From Mycobacterium vicinigordonae (GTDB lineage Bacteria > Actinomycetota > Actinomycetes > Mycobacteriales > Mycobacteriaceae), in the NCBI RefSeq assembly GCF_013466425.1, contig NZ_CP059165.1, positions 2,604,001 through 2,668,000 of the forward strand: a stretch of DNA of 64,000 bases, written 5' to 3'. This document shows, piece by piece, positions 51,243-59,667 of the stretch. Position 1 is the first letter of the stretch, and the number at the start of each line of letters is the position of its first letter. The translations under genes and the position numbers were made by a program. Below the pieces are notes generated by a model, which was not told where the DNA came from, did no database searches, and saw nothing but the letters and a program-made list of their open reading frames with translations.

Positions 51243-52202
51243 GTGAGCGTTCGCGGGCGCCCAGAAGTCGCGACCCCGGCCCGGACCACCAGCGAGGATC
51301 CGAGCCGGTTGGCCGGCCGGCTCACCAGTGCGGTCCTGGCTTATTTGGCGTTGACCAAGCCGCGGGTGATCGAGCTGTTGCTGGTCACCGCTATTCCGGC
51401 GATGCTGCTCGCACACCGCGGCAGCGTCCAGCCGTTGCTCATCCTCGACACGCTGGTCGGCGGGATGATGGCCGCGGGCGGCGCCAACACCCTCAACTGC
51501 GTGGCCGATGCCGACATCGACAAGGTGATGAAGCGGACCGCTCGGCGTCCCCTGGCGCGGGCCGCCGTGCCGAAGCTCAACGCGCTGATCTTTGGGCTTG
51601 TGCTGAGCGTGGGCTCGTTCTTTTGGCTGTGGTTGACAACAAACCTGCTGTCCGGCCTGCTCGCGGTGGCCACCATCGGGTTTTACGTGTTCGTCTACAC
51701 GCTGCTGCTCAAACGGCGCACCTCGCAGAACGTGGTGTGGGGTGGCGCGGCCGGCTGCATGCCGGTGATGATCGGCTGGTCGGCGGTGACCGGGACCATC
51801 GGCTGGCCGGCGCTGGCGATGTTCGCGGTGATCTTCTTCTGGACACCGCCGCATACCTGGGCGCTGGCCATGCGGTACAAGGAGGATTACAAGGTCGCCG
51901 GTGTGCCGATGCTGCCCGCCGTGGCGACCGAGCGGCAGGTCACCAAGCAAATCCTGATCTACACCTGGCTGACCGTGCTGGCCACACTGACGCTGGCGTT
52001 GGCGGCCGGCTGGCTGTACGCCGCTGTCGCGGTGGTCGCCGGTGTGTGGTTCCTGGCAATGGCCCACCAGCTGTACTCCGGGGTGCGCGGCGGTGCGGAG
52101 GTCAAGCCGCTGCGGCTGTTCCTGCAGTCCAACAATTATCTTGCGTTGGTGTTTTGCGCGCTGGCCGTCGATTCGGTGATCGCGCTGCCGACGCTGCTCT
52201 GA
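51243..52202 (+). CDS. ctaB: Protoheme IX farnesyltransferase (heme O synthase)
   Basis: The 319-residue prenyltransferase has about nine membrane helices and the first Asp-rich motif [20 protein letters not shown], with the second loop [11 protein letters not shown] after [12 protein letters not shown]. It farnesylates heme b to heme O for cytochrome aa3 oxidase. The GTG at 51243 follows GAGGAG; an overlapping frame from 51239 is spurious. ctaA, the next enzyme of heme A synthesis, is 3 kb away on the other strand. Confidence 0.97.
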   Translation: MSVRGRPEVATPARTTSEDPSRLAGRLTSAVLAYLALTKPRVIELLLVTAIPAMLLAHRGSVQPLLILDTLVGGMMAAGGANTLNCVADADIDKVMKRTARRPLARAAVPKLNALIFGLVLSVGSFFWLWLTTNLLSGLLAVATIGFYVFVYTLLLKRRTSQNVVWGGAAGCMPVMIGWSAVTGTIGWPALAMFAVIFFWTPPHTWALAMRYKEDYKVAGVPMLPAVATERQVTKQILIYTWLTVLATLTLALAAGWLYAAVAVVAGVWFLAMAHQLYSGVRGGAEVKPLRLFLQSNNYLALVFCALAVDSVIALPTLL

Positions 52203-52257
52203 GCGGCTATACCTGCCTGCCTTCCGAGCGCTCTCCGTCACACCGTTCATCATTCGC

Positions 52258-52284
52258 CCAAAATGGCCAAAATGGCTAAAATGG
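52258..52284 (+). repeat. Three tandem 9-bp iterons at the toxin-antitoxin promoter
   Basis: CCAAAATGG (52258-52266), CCAAAATGG (52267-52275) and CTAAAATGG (52276-52284) follow without gaps. Each unit has partial dyad symmetry (CCA...TGG). The third copy contains TAAAAT (52277-52282), a good -10 box, 33 bases before the antitoxin ATG. Autorepression by the antitoxin at these repeats is the natural reading. Confidence 0.75.
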
Positions 52285-52315
52285 GCACTGTTCAGGTGAG
52301 CAAGGAGGGCAGCGC

Positions 52316-52672
52316 ATGACCACTGTCTCGTTCCGCAACCGCGCCGGCCAGCTGGTCGACGTACCCACAGTGAGCGCCACCCGCCTCAAGAACGAGTTTG
52401 GCGCCGTGGTCGACCAAGCCGCACTCAATGGTGCGGTGGTGATCACCAAGCACGCCACCCCGAAAGCGGTGTTGATGTCGTACGCCGAATTCGAAGCGCT
52501 GACCACACCGGCCGTCCCCGCGCTCGACGACCTCAGCGAGCGCTTCGACGCGCTCTTGGCCGCCATGCAGACACCGAAGGCCAAGGCAGGTGTCGCCGCG
52601 GCATTCGATGCCGGCCCGGAGGAGCTGGGTGCCGCCGCGGTCAAGGTGGCGCGCGCCGCGCAGCCACGCTGA
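52316..52672 (+). CDS. Phd/YefM-like antitoxin
   Basis: The 118-residue protein resembles type II antitoxins of the Phd/YefM fold in VSATRLKNEFGAVVDQAALN and ITKHATPKAVLMSYAEFEAL (about residues 18-65), the DNA-binding half. The C-terminal half is Ala-rich and probably the toxin-binding tail. AAGGAGG 7 bases before the ATG, with iterons just upstream. It is 33 bases before the Zeta-like gene. M. tuberculosis has PE_PGRS28 and Rv1453 at this place, so the pair looks like an insertion or replacement. Confidence 0.82.
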   Translation: MTTVSFRNRAGQLVDVPTVSATRLKNEFGAVVDQAALNGAVVITKHATPKAVLMSYAEFEALTTPAVPALDDLSERFDALLAAMQTPKAKAGVAAAFDAGPEELGAAAVKVARAAQPR

Positions 52673-52705
52673 CGCCGGCGCGGTCGGCGAATTCGCGAAG
52701 CTTCC

Positions 52706-53332
52706 ATGGCGCCGCAGATTCATGTGGTGGCAGGCGTCAACGGCGCCGGCAAGAGCAGCATCGTCGGCGCCACGATCCGGGTGAAAGGTGGTCAGTACTA
52801 CAACCCGGATGAAGCCGCCCGGGAAATTCGGGCTGCCAACCCCGGGCTGGGCCAGACCGAGGCCAACGCGGTCGCCTGGCAACAGGGACGACGTTTGCTG
52901 GAACTGGCTATCGAGAAGGGTCTGGACTTCACTTTCGAGACAACGCTCGGCGGAACTACGATGCCGCGGCTGCTGGCCGACGCCGCCAAGCGTGGCGTCG
53001 AGATTCACGTTCTCTATGTGGGGCTTGGCAGCGCCGAGGCACACATCGATCGAGTGCGTCAGCGGGTCCGCGCGGGTGGTCACGACATCCCAGAAGCCGA
53101 CATCCGCCGCCGCTACCGGCACAGCCTGATCAACCTCCTGACATTGCTTCCGGTGCTGAGCGAGCTACGGGTGTACGACAACTCGGTGACCGCTGACCCC
53201 GCGACGGGCCGGGCGCCGCTGCCGGTCCTGGTACTGCACCTGGAACACGGCCGCATCGTCGGGCCGCCTGATCTGACCTTGACACCGATGTGGGCGAAGC
53301 CCGTCGTCGCGGCGGCGCTGCAGATTGGCTAA
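52706..53332 (+). CDS. Zeta-toxin-like P-loop kinase
   Basis: The 208-residue protein has the Walker A motif GVNGAGKSS at residues 10-18, FTFETTLGG (with the catalytic-Asp-equivalent strand region), and RVRAGGHDIPEADIRRRYRHS, with basic residues for phosphate binding. This is the Zeta/COG4185 family; Zeta toxins phosphorylate UDP-N-acetylglucosamine, stopping wall synthesis. Whether this one is toxic or has another substrate is not known. Its partner is a Phd-like protein, not an Epsilon antitoxin. It is convergent with qor, 29 bases apart. Confidence 0.85.
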   Translation: MAPQIHVVAGVNGAGKSSIVGATIRVKGGQYYNPDEAAREIRAANPGLGQTEANAVAWQQGRRLLELAIEKGLDFTFETTLGGTTMPRLLADAAKRGVEIHVLYVGLGSAEAHIDRVRQRVRAGGHDIPEADIRRRYRHSLINLLTLLPVLSELRVYDNSVTADPATGRAPLPVLVLHLEHGRIVGPPDLTLTPMWAKPVVAAALQIG

Positions 53333-53361
53333 CGTGCGCCGTGACTGCTTAAAGCCGAAAC

Positions 53362-54339
53362 CTAAGGCACCAGGACGATCGAGCCGGTGGTCTGGCGGCC
53401 TTCCAAATCGGCGTGGGCGCGCGCGGCCTCGGCCAGCGGATAGGAGCCACCGACCGCGACTTGCACTGCGCCGCTGGCGATCACGCCGAACAGTTCGTTG
53501 GCTCGCCAGCTGAACTCCTGTGCCGTGCGGGTGAAATGGGCCAGCGACGGCCGGGTGAGATACACCGACCCCGCGGCGTTCAGCCGTTGCGGGTCGAATG
53601 GGGGAACAGGTCCACTGGCCGCGCCGAACAGGGCAAGCGTCCCGCGCACCGCCAGGCTCGCCAGGCTGGCGTCGAACGTCGTCGCACCCACACCGTCGTA
53701 CACCGCGTCGACCCCGGCGCCGTCGGTGAGTTCGTGTACTCGCTGACCGAATCGTTCGGCGTCGTCGGGGTAGGGAAGCACCTCGGCGGCGCCCGCCTGC
53801 CGCGACAGCCGCTCTTTCTCCAGCGTCGACACCGTCGTGATCACCCGCGCCCCAAGGTGAGTCGCCCACTGGGTCAGGATCAGACCCACTCCGCCGGCGC
53901 CGGCGTGCACCAGCACGCTGTGCCCGGCCTGGACCGGAAACACCGATGTGAGTAGGTAATGCGCGGTGAGTCCCTTCAACAGGGCCGAAGCTGCCACTTC
54001 CGAGCTGACGCCGTCGGGCACTTCGCTCGTCAAAAAGGCTGGTGCAGTGCAGAATTCGGCGTAGCCACCGTTGGCTGCAGCGCTGACCACCCGGTCGCCC
54101 ACGGCGACGGTGGAATCGGCGTCGGGTCCGACGGCAACGACCGTGCCGCATATCTCGGAGCCCAGCACGAACGGCAGCGGCCGCGGGTACTGGCCGGTGC
54201 GGAAATAGGTGTCGATGAAGTTGACGCCGATAGCTTCAGCTTTGATCAGCACCTCGCCGGGTCCGGCTTCCGGTCGGGGCACCTCGGTGTAGTTCAGGAC
54301 TTCAGGGCCGCCGGTTTGGCTGACTTCGATGGCATGCAT
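53362..54339 (-). CDS. qor: Zinc-independent quinone oxidoreductase (MDR family)
   Basis: The 325-residue NADPH-dependent oxidoreductase has EAIGVNFIDTYFRTGQYP, VLVHAGAGGVGLILTQWATH (cofactor fold) and YDGVGATTFDASLASLAVRG. No zinc-ligand Cys set is present. The start at 54339 (MHAIEVSQTGGPEV) is chosen by homology to Rv1454c; upstream codons overlap the divergent gene. It reduces quinones or enones in homologues. It is divergent from the ATP-grasp-like gene, 19 bases apart. Confidence 0.94.
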   Translation of the reverse strand: MHAIEVSQTGGPEVLNYTEVPRPEAGPGEVLIKAEAIGVNFIDTYFRTGQYPRPLPFVLGSEICGTVVAVGPDADSTVAVGDRVVSAAANGGYAEFCTAPAFLTSEVPDGVSSEVAASALLKGLTAHYLLTSVFPVQAGHSVLVHAGAGGVGLILTQWATHLGARVITTVSTLEKERLSRQAGAAEVLPYPDDAERFGQRVHELTDGAGVDAVYDGVGATTFDASLASLAVRGTLALFGAASGPVPPFDPQRLNAAGSVYLTRPSLAHFTRTAQEFSWRANELFGVIASGAVQVAVGGSYPLAEAARAHADLEGRQTTGSIVLVP

Positions 54340-54358
54340 GTCGCTATCATGCCCGGGC

Positions 54359-55183
54359 ATGAAGCTAGCCCGACCCGACACCTTCCATCCCCGCATCGTG
54401 TTGACGGGTGAACCGCAGGACGCCGCGGGTGATGATGGCGGGCTGGTGGCCGCACTGCGTACCCGCGGCCTGCATGCACGATGGCTGCCGTGGGACGACC
54501 CGGAAACCGCCACAGCGGATCTGGTGATCCTGCGCTCTGCGCGGGGCCATGCAAGCCGTCTCGACCGATTCCTGTCCTGGACTCAAGCCGTGCCGAACTT
54601 GTTGAACCCGCCTGCCGTCGTCGCTTGGAACAGCGACCGGCGCTATCGCGACGACCTGGCTGAACGCGGTGTGCCGATGCTGCCGGCCACACGCTACGCG
54701 GTCGGCGACGACATCCGATTGGCCCGCGGTGACCATTACTTCGTCGGGGCGTCGGGGACCGGGACGCGGCGATTCAGCGACCGGTCCGCGGCGCAACGCT
54801 ACATCGCCGAATGTCATCAAGCCGGTCAGGACGTGTGGGTGCAATCGGCCCAGACGGCGCCCGAGACGGTACTGGTATTCCTCGGTGGAAAGCCGTCGCA
54901 CGCGTTTGTCACCACCGGCGACGCGCTGCACCAAGGGGATGCCGACTTTGAACAATGGGATGCCGGCGCCGCCCCACTGACCGCCGCGCCGGGTGAGCTG
55001 CTGTATGCGCGGGTGCATTTAGTCGGGAAGCGGGTGCTGGAACTAGAGCTGATCGACCCGTCGCTGGGCTGGCTGCGGCTAGATGTCCAGACGCGTGGAC
55101 TAGCCCAGCGTCAGTTCGCGCTGGCGGTGGAGTCAGCTCTGGAGCGACTCGGGCTGGGTCCGTTGTCGCATCGACGCCCATAG
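54359..55183 (+). CDS. ATP-grasp-like protein (Rv1455 equivalent)
   Basis: The 274-residue protein starts at the ATG at 54359. The region VVAWNSDRRYRDDLAERGVPMLPATRY resembles the N-terminal ATP-grasp core of RimK/glutathione-synthetase-like ligases (residues about 82-108), and ELELIDPSLGWLRL may hold acidic metal ligands, though the usual E...N pair is not clear. Function is unknown. TATCAT (54345-54350) 8 bases before the ATG may be a -10 box. Its last 51 bases overlap the convergent ctaA. Confidence 0.75.
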   Translation: MKLARPDTFHPRIVLTGEPQDAAGDDGGLVAALRTRGLHARWLPWDDPETATADLVILRSARGHASRLDRFLSWTQAVPNLLNPPAVVAWNSDRRYRDDLAERGVPMLPATRYAVGDDIRLARGDHYFVGASGTGTRRFSDRSAAQRYIAECHQAGQDVWVQSAQTAPETVLVFLGGKPSHAFVTTGDALHQGDADFEQWDAGAAPLTAAPGELLYARVHLVGKRVLELELIDPSLGWLRLDVQTRGLAQRQFALAVESALERLGLGPLSHRRP

Positions 55184-56089
55184 CGCCGCAGTGGCAGCCG
55201 TACACGCCGCCGCCCCGGCCACGTGGATGGCGACCAGGGCCGCGGGCACCCCGGCGTAGAACTGCGCGGTGCCCACCGCCGCCTGCGCGAACACCAGCGC
55301 CACCAACACCGCAAGGCGCCGAGTAACGGCGGGTGCGGCATGCACCGCGACGAGGCCGAACCCCAGACCCACCAGCAGTGATAGGTAGGACACCAGCAGC
55401 GACGAGTGCGCGTGCACCAAGGTGGTGATCTCGACCGTCAGGCGCGGCACGGTGCGGCTAGGGCTCTTGTCGCCGGCGTGCGGGCCGGCGGCGGTCACCA
55501 GGGTGCCGGTCACCAGCACCGCCGCAAGATTCAGCGCGCTGAGCGCGGTGAGCAATCGCAACGGTGTGGCGACCCGCTGTTCGACGACCCCATCGTCGGG
55601 CTCCCCGACCTTGACGTAGAGCAGCACCGACAGCCACACCATCGTCATCGACGTCAGCAGGTGGATAGCCACCGTCCACCAGAGCAGCCCGGTCCGTACC
55701 GTGATCCCGCCGATGACAGCCTGCACCACCGTGGACGCCGGCATCAGCCATGCATAGACCAGTACTTCGCGGCGTCGCCGGGCGCGGACCACCGCCAACA
55801 CCGCCAGTGCGGCGGTGATGACGACAGCGAAAGTGATCATCCGGTTGCCGAATTCGACGGCCTGGTGGATTCGTGGCACTTCGGCGACCGCGACAGGGGT
55901 GAAACTGCCCGGAAAGCACTGTGGCCAGGTCGGGCACCCCAGCCCGGAGGCGGTGACGCGCACGATGGCGCCGGTCACGGCGATGCCACCCTGGCTGAGG
56001 ATGACGGCGGCAGCGATGATGCGCTGGACGCGGAGGCTGGGGTCGGGGAGCAGGTCCACCGCGCGCATCAATGGTCGTCCGACAGCCAC
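55133..56089 (-). CDS. ctaA: Heme A synthase
   Basis: The 318-residue protein has about eight membrane helices and conserved histidines in RIHQAVEFGNR, AIHLLTSMTM, LVHAHSSLL and AIHVAGA. A Cys pair lies in SGLGCPTWPQCFPG. It converts heme O to heme A. The C-terminus overlaps the convergent ATP-grasp-like gene by 51 bases, so antisense interference is possible. Start at 56089 is the furthest; ATG at 56068 (MRAVDLLPDPSLR) is an alternative. Confidence 0.94.
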   Translation of the reverse strand: MAVGRPLMRAVDLLPDPSLRVQRIIAAAVILSQGGIAVTGAIVRVTASGLGCPTWPQCFPGSFTPVAVAEVPRIHQAVEFGNRMITFAVVITAALAVLAVVRARRRREVLVYAWLMPASTVVQAVIGGITVRTGLLWWTVAIHLLTSMTMVWLSVLLYVKVGEPDDGVVEQRVATPLRLLTALSALNLAAVLVTGTLVTAAGPHAGDKSPSRTVPRLTVEITTLVHAHSSLLVSYLSLLVGLGFGLVAVHAAPAVTRRLAVLVALVFAQAAVGTAQFYAGVPAALVAIHVAGAAACTAATAALWASMRQRTQPESLQS

Positions 56090-56159
56090 CGCCCGATCGT
56101 AGCGACAGCCGTTGTGTGCGTTGCCTCACCGCGCGATCATGCCCACGCAGAGCAATTAC

Positions 56160-56933
56160 TCAGGTGAAGCGGAACCAGCGCCGCGCCGCCACCGCGGCCA
56201 ACGCGCCCCAGCCGGCAAGAACGGCGATCCCGAACCAGTCCACTCGCTGCCCCATGGCCTGGGTCAGCGCCTCGGTGAGCGCACCGGACGGCGTGACCCG
56301 TGCCGCCCACTTGACGCCGGTGGGCACCAGGTTCGTCTCGAGCGTCAGCGCGCCCAGTCCGGCGAAGACGAACCACAGCAGATTGGCCAACGCCAGAACC
56401 ACCTCAGCCTTCAGGGTGCCGCCGAGCAACAGACCCAGCGAAGCAAAACCCGCGGTGCCCAACGCTATCACCAGCGCACCCAGCGCCAGCGCGGCCAAGG
56501 ACGGTCGCCAGCCCAAAGCAAAACCTATGCCGCCCAAGATGATCGACTGCAGGAACACCGTAAAGACCACAGCCAGCGACTTGCCGGCGATGATGCCCCA
56601 TACCGGCAGCGGGGTGGCCCCGAGCCGCTTCAAGGCGCCGTAGCGACGGTCGAACGCGACCGCGATGGCCTGCCCGGTGAACGCGGTGGAGATGACCGCC
56701 AACGCCATGATCGCCGGGGTGAACACAGCGGCCCGCGGCTCGCGGAAGGATCCGAATGGAAGCAGGGTGAGCCCGACCAACAGCGTGATCGGGATGAACA
56801 TGGTCAGCAGCAGTTGCTCGCCATTTCGCAAGAGCAACTTCGCCTCAAGACTGAACTGAGCGGCCAGCATTCGAGGCACCGCGCTGGGTCGCGGATCGGG
56901 GGTGAAGGTGCCAGGCGGAAACACGTCGCTCAC
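56160..56933 (-). CDS. ABC-2 type exporter permease
   Basis: The 257-residue permease has six membrane segments and the ABC-2 signature around DRRYGALKRLGATPLPVWGI. The GTG at 56933 overlaps the stop of the ATPase gene, so the two are coupled (Rv1457c equivalent). The cargo is unknown. In M. tuberculosis this exporter also sits between ctaA and mptB, and a lipid or glycolipid substrate is often proposed. Confidence 0.9.
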   Translation of the reverse strand: MSDVFPPGTFTPDPRPSAVPRMLAAQFSLEAKLLLRNGEQLLLTMFIPITLLVGLTLLPFGSFREPRAAVFTPAIMALAVISTAFTGQAIAVAFDRRYGALKRLGATPLPVWGIIAGKSLAVVFTVFLQSIILGGIGFALGWRPSLAALALGALVIALGTAGFASLGLLLGGTLKAEVVLALANLLWFVFAGLGALTLETNLVPTGVKWAARVTPSGALTEALTQAMGQRVDWFGIAVLAGWGALAAVAARRWFRFT

Positions 56934-57871
56934 TGCCGCAGCCTCCTGCCGGTGAGTTCGAGGAAGACGTCCTCGAGGCTGCGCTGTTCGACGCGCATGT
57001 CGGTGGCCAGGGCGTCGATCTGCGCGCACCACGCCGTGACCGTGGCCAGCACCTGGGGGCCCACCTCGCCTTCGACCAGGTACTCCCCGGGTGTCAGCTC
57101 AGTGGCCTGGTAGCCCTCCGGCAACGCCGCGGCCAGCAGCGACAGGTCAAGGCGCGGTGGCGCGCTGAAACGCAACTGCCCTTTGGCGCCGCTGCGCATC
57201 AGATCGGCGGGTTTGCCTGCGGCGACCGTCGTCCCGTGGTCGATGATGACCAAGCGGTCGGCGAGTTCCTCGGCTTCCTTGAGGTGGTGCGTAGTGAGCA
57301 CCACGGTGACGCCGTCGCGGCGCAGTGCATCGATCAGCTCCCAGACCAGGACTCGGGCATGCGCATCCATGCCGGCGGTCGGCTCGTCCAGAAACACCAG
57401 CTCGGGGCGCCCCACTAGGGCGCACGCCAACGCCAGCCGCTGCTGCTGGCCACCAGAGAGCCGCCGATATGTGGTGCGCGCAGCATCAGTCAGGCCCAAT
57501 GTCTCGAGCAGCCAGCCCGGATCGAGCGGGTCGGCCGCGTAGGAGGCGACCAAATTCAGCATCTCGCCGGCTCGCGCGGCGGGATAGCCGCCGCCGCCCT
57601 GCAACATCACCCCGATACGCGGGCGCAGCCGCGCGTTGTCGGCGATCGGATCGAGGCCGAGAACTTCGACGGTGCCAGCGTCCGGGCGCACGAAGCCCTC
57701 GCACATTTCTATGGTGGTCGTCTTACCGGCGCCGTTGGGACCCAGCAAAGCGAACACCTCGGCGGCATGCACCTCGAGGTCGAGATCGGAGACGGCCTGG
57801 ACCGATCCGTACTTTTTGCACAGGCCGCGCAGCCGCACCACGATCTCGCGGGTCTGGGGGACGGGGCTCAC
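56930..57871 (-). CDS. ABC transporter ATP-binding protein
   Basis: The 313-residue ATPase has Walker A LLGPNGAGKTTTIEM, the signature RRLSGGQQQRLALA, Walker B LVFLDEPTAGMD and the H-loop VLTTHHLKEAEELADR. The C-terminal 80 residues form an extra domain (DRA-type exporters). It is the Rv1458c equivalent. GTG start overlapping the mptB stop; the permease overlaps its own stop. The three genes form one operon. Confidence 0.94.
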   Translation of the reverse strand: MSPVPQTREIVVRLRGLCKKYGSVQAVSDLDLEVHAAEVFALLGPNGAGKTTTIEMCEGFVRPDAGTVEVLGLDPIADNARLRPRIGVMLQGGGGYPAARAGEMLNLVASYAADPLDPGWLLETLGLTDAARTTYRRLSGGQQQRLALACALVGRPELVFLDEPTAGMDAHARVLVWELIDALRRDGVTVVLTTHHLKEAEELADRLVIIDHGTTVAAGKPADLMRSGAKGQLRFSAPPRLDLSLLAAALPEGYQATELTPGEYLVEGEVGPQVLATVTAWCAQIDALATDMRVEQRSLEDVFLELTGRRLRQ

Positions 57872-59565
57872 GTGGAATCAGCGTAGGCGTCCGGGGTGTT
57901 GGTCGTCCGTAGGGTAGGTCCAGGGACATCGTCAGTGACCGGGGTCTCGGCCGTCTCCGGTGCCTTATCTTCGGGCAGCGGCCGCCAGGGCAGTCGGTGG
58001 TAGGTCACTGAAATCAGCGCGACCACGATGAATGCGCTGGCCAGCGTGGCGTCGACGATCTGGAACAGCGCGAAGCGATCACCGTTGGCGGTGGGGCCGA
58101 AGATGCCGACGATGAGGGTGATGACGATCGCGGCGGCACGGAATCCGGTTCGGGTGGCCCAGGCGGCCAGCGGGATGATTGCCCACAGCAGATACCAGGG
58201 CTGCACCACTGGAAACAGCAGTACGGTCAGGCCCAGCGCTACCCCAAGGCCGCCGATCGGGTGCAGTCGGCCGCGGAAGACAGCCAGTAACAGCCAGCAG
58301 ACCATCACCATGATGATCAGGACACCGATGGCACGGGTCAGTGACAGGATCGCGGTGGTGTGATCGCCCAGGCCCAGCAGAATCCCTACCTGCCCGGTGC
58401 CCAGCGCCAGCAGGGTAGGCGGCGACATCCAGCTGCGCACCACGTTCGCGGTGCCCAGGGTGTACATCCAGCCGAATCCCAGGCCACTGGCCCAGCCGAC
58501 AATGCCCATCACCGCTAGCGCCACGCCCGCCATGGCCGTGCCGGACAGCAGCAGCGCCTTGACGGTGCCGCCCAACCGGTAGGCCAACGCTCCGGTGACG
58601 AACCCCAGTGCCAGCAGCGATGGCAGTTTGACCTGCGATGACAGCACGATTAAGACGGAACCGGCCAACAGCATGCCCAGTGGTTCCCAGTCCGCGCCGA
58701 TCCGCCACGACGGGGGCTTCAGTGGGCGTTTCGAATCGATACCCCGCAGCGCGAATTCGGCGCCACTGAGCATCAGCCCCAGCATCAGCGCCTCGTTGTG
58801 GATGCCGGCGACCAAATGCATGAACAGCAGCGGGTTGGCGGCCCCCAGCCACAGGGCGCTGACCTCGGCGACTCCGCAGCGCCGAGCCAGCCGCGGTGTG
58901 GCCCACACGATCAGCGCCACGCCGAACAGCACCACCAGGCGGTGGCAGAGCACAGCGGCAACGATGTTCTCCCCGGTCAGTGCCGAGATGCCGCGGCCGA
59001 TCCACAGGAACAGCGGTCCGTAGGGGGCCGGTGTCTCGCGCCACAGGCTGGGTACCGACAGCGTGAACACATGGCCCAGCCCTAGGCCCGATGCGGGCCC
59101 CACCCGATAGGGGTCGAGTCCCTCCAGCGAGATCTGGCTCTGGGCCAGGTAGGAGTAGACGTCCTTGCTGTACATCGGCGGGGCGATGAGCAGCGGCAGC
59201 ATCCACAGCACCAGGGTGCGGTCCAGCTCGCCGCGCGACATCCGCCGCTTACCCGACACGAACCGGCCCAGCATCAGCCAGGCCAGCGCCATCATCACCG
59301 CGCCGGTGGTGGTCATGGTCAAGGCCACCGTCTGGATACGGGACGGGAGGTTCAGCAGCCGCACCCCGAAGGTGGGGTCCTGGACGACGGGCCGGGCGCC
59401 GTCGCCCAGGGCGCCGATCGCCATCAGGACAGTCCCAGTCGCACCGAAGAGTCGGGTGCGTTTGAGCGCCGACAGCTCGGTGGCGTTGAGTGGTTTGCCC
59501 ACCGTCTGCTCGTCGCCGTGCAGGGCGGCGATCGACGAGCTCAGCGTGTGGTGGCGGGCAGCCAT
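57868..59565 (-). CDS. mptB: Alpha-(1->6)-mannosyltransferase MptB
   Basis: The 565-residue polyprenol-dependent GT-C enzyme has about 13 membrane helices. The loop after the third helix has PPMYSKDVYSYLAQSQI, containing the catalytic acidic residue typical of the family. Rv1459c of M. tuberculosis is MptB, which starts the mannan core of lipomannan. The C-terminal 45 residues are polar. It begins the mptB-ATPase-permease operon, divergent from sufR. TACGCT (59577-59572 on the minus strand) 6 bases before the ATG is a likely -10 box, so the mRNA may be leaderless. Confidence 0.93.
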   Translation of the reverse strand: MAARHHTLSSSIAALHGDEQTVGKPLNATELSALKRTRLFGATGTVLMAIGALGDGARPVVQDPTFGVRLLNLPSRIQTVALTMTTTGAVMMALAWLMLGRFVSGKRRMSRGELDRTLVLWMLPLLIAPPMYSKDVYSYLAQSQISLEGLDPYRVGPASGLGLGHVFTLSVPSLWRETPAPYGPLFLWIGRGISALTGENIVAAVLCHRLVVLFGVALIVWATPRLARRCGVAEVSALWLGAANPLLFMHLVAGIHNEALMLGLMLSGAEFALRGIDSKRPLKPPSWRIGADWEPLGMLLAGSVLIVLSSQVKLPSLLALGFVTGALAYRLGGTVKALLLSGTAMAGVALAVMGIVGWASGLGFGWMYTLGTANVVRSWMSPPTLLALGTGQVGILLGLGDHTTAILSLTRAIGVLIIMVMVCWLLLAVFRGRLHPIGGLGVALGLTVLLFPVVQPWYLLWAIIPLAAWATRTGFRAAAIVITLIVGIFGPTANGDRFALFQIVDATLASAFIVVALISVTYHRLPWRPLPEDKAPETAETPVTDDVPGPTLRTTNTPDAYADST

Positions 59566-59652
59566 CAGAGCAGCGTACTGGCAGCGATCGCGGGCCCTGT
59601 TGCCCTCGTCACGTAAGGGCCCCCTTGCTGGACGGGCTACCGGAATTGCGAC

Positions 59653-59667
59653 ACACTGGTGTTGTGA
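59653..59667. promoter_or_regulatory. SufR operator candidate ACACT-N5-TGTGA
   Basis: ACACT (59653-59657), five bases, TGTGA (59663-59667) matches exactly the inverted repeat that I recall as the binding site of M. tuberculosis SufR. It spans the sufR GTG start at 59664, as expected for autorepression of the suf operon. Confidence 0.7.

Noticed and set aside
51239..52279. Plus-strand frame overlapping ctaB in another phase
   Set aside because: Its product is Arg/Gly-rich without membrane helices, whereas the 51243 frame gives a complete CtaB.
52203..53361. Mobile element boundaries around the toxin-antitoxin pair
   Set aside because: No transposase, inverted terminal repeats or target duplication could be seen.
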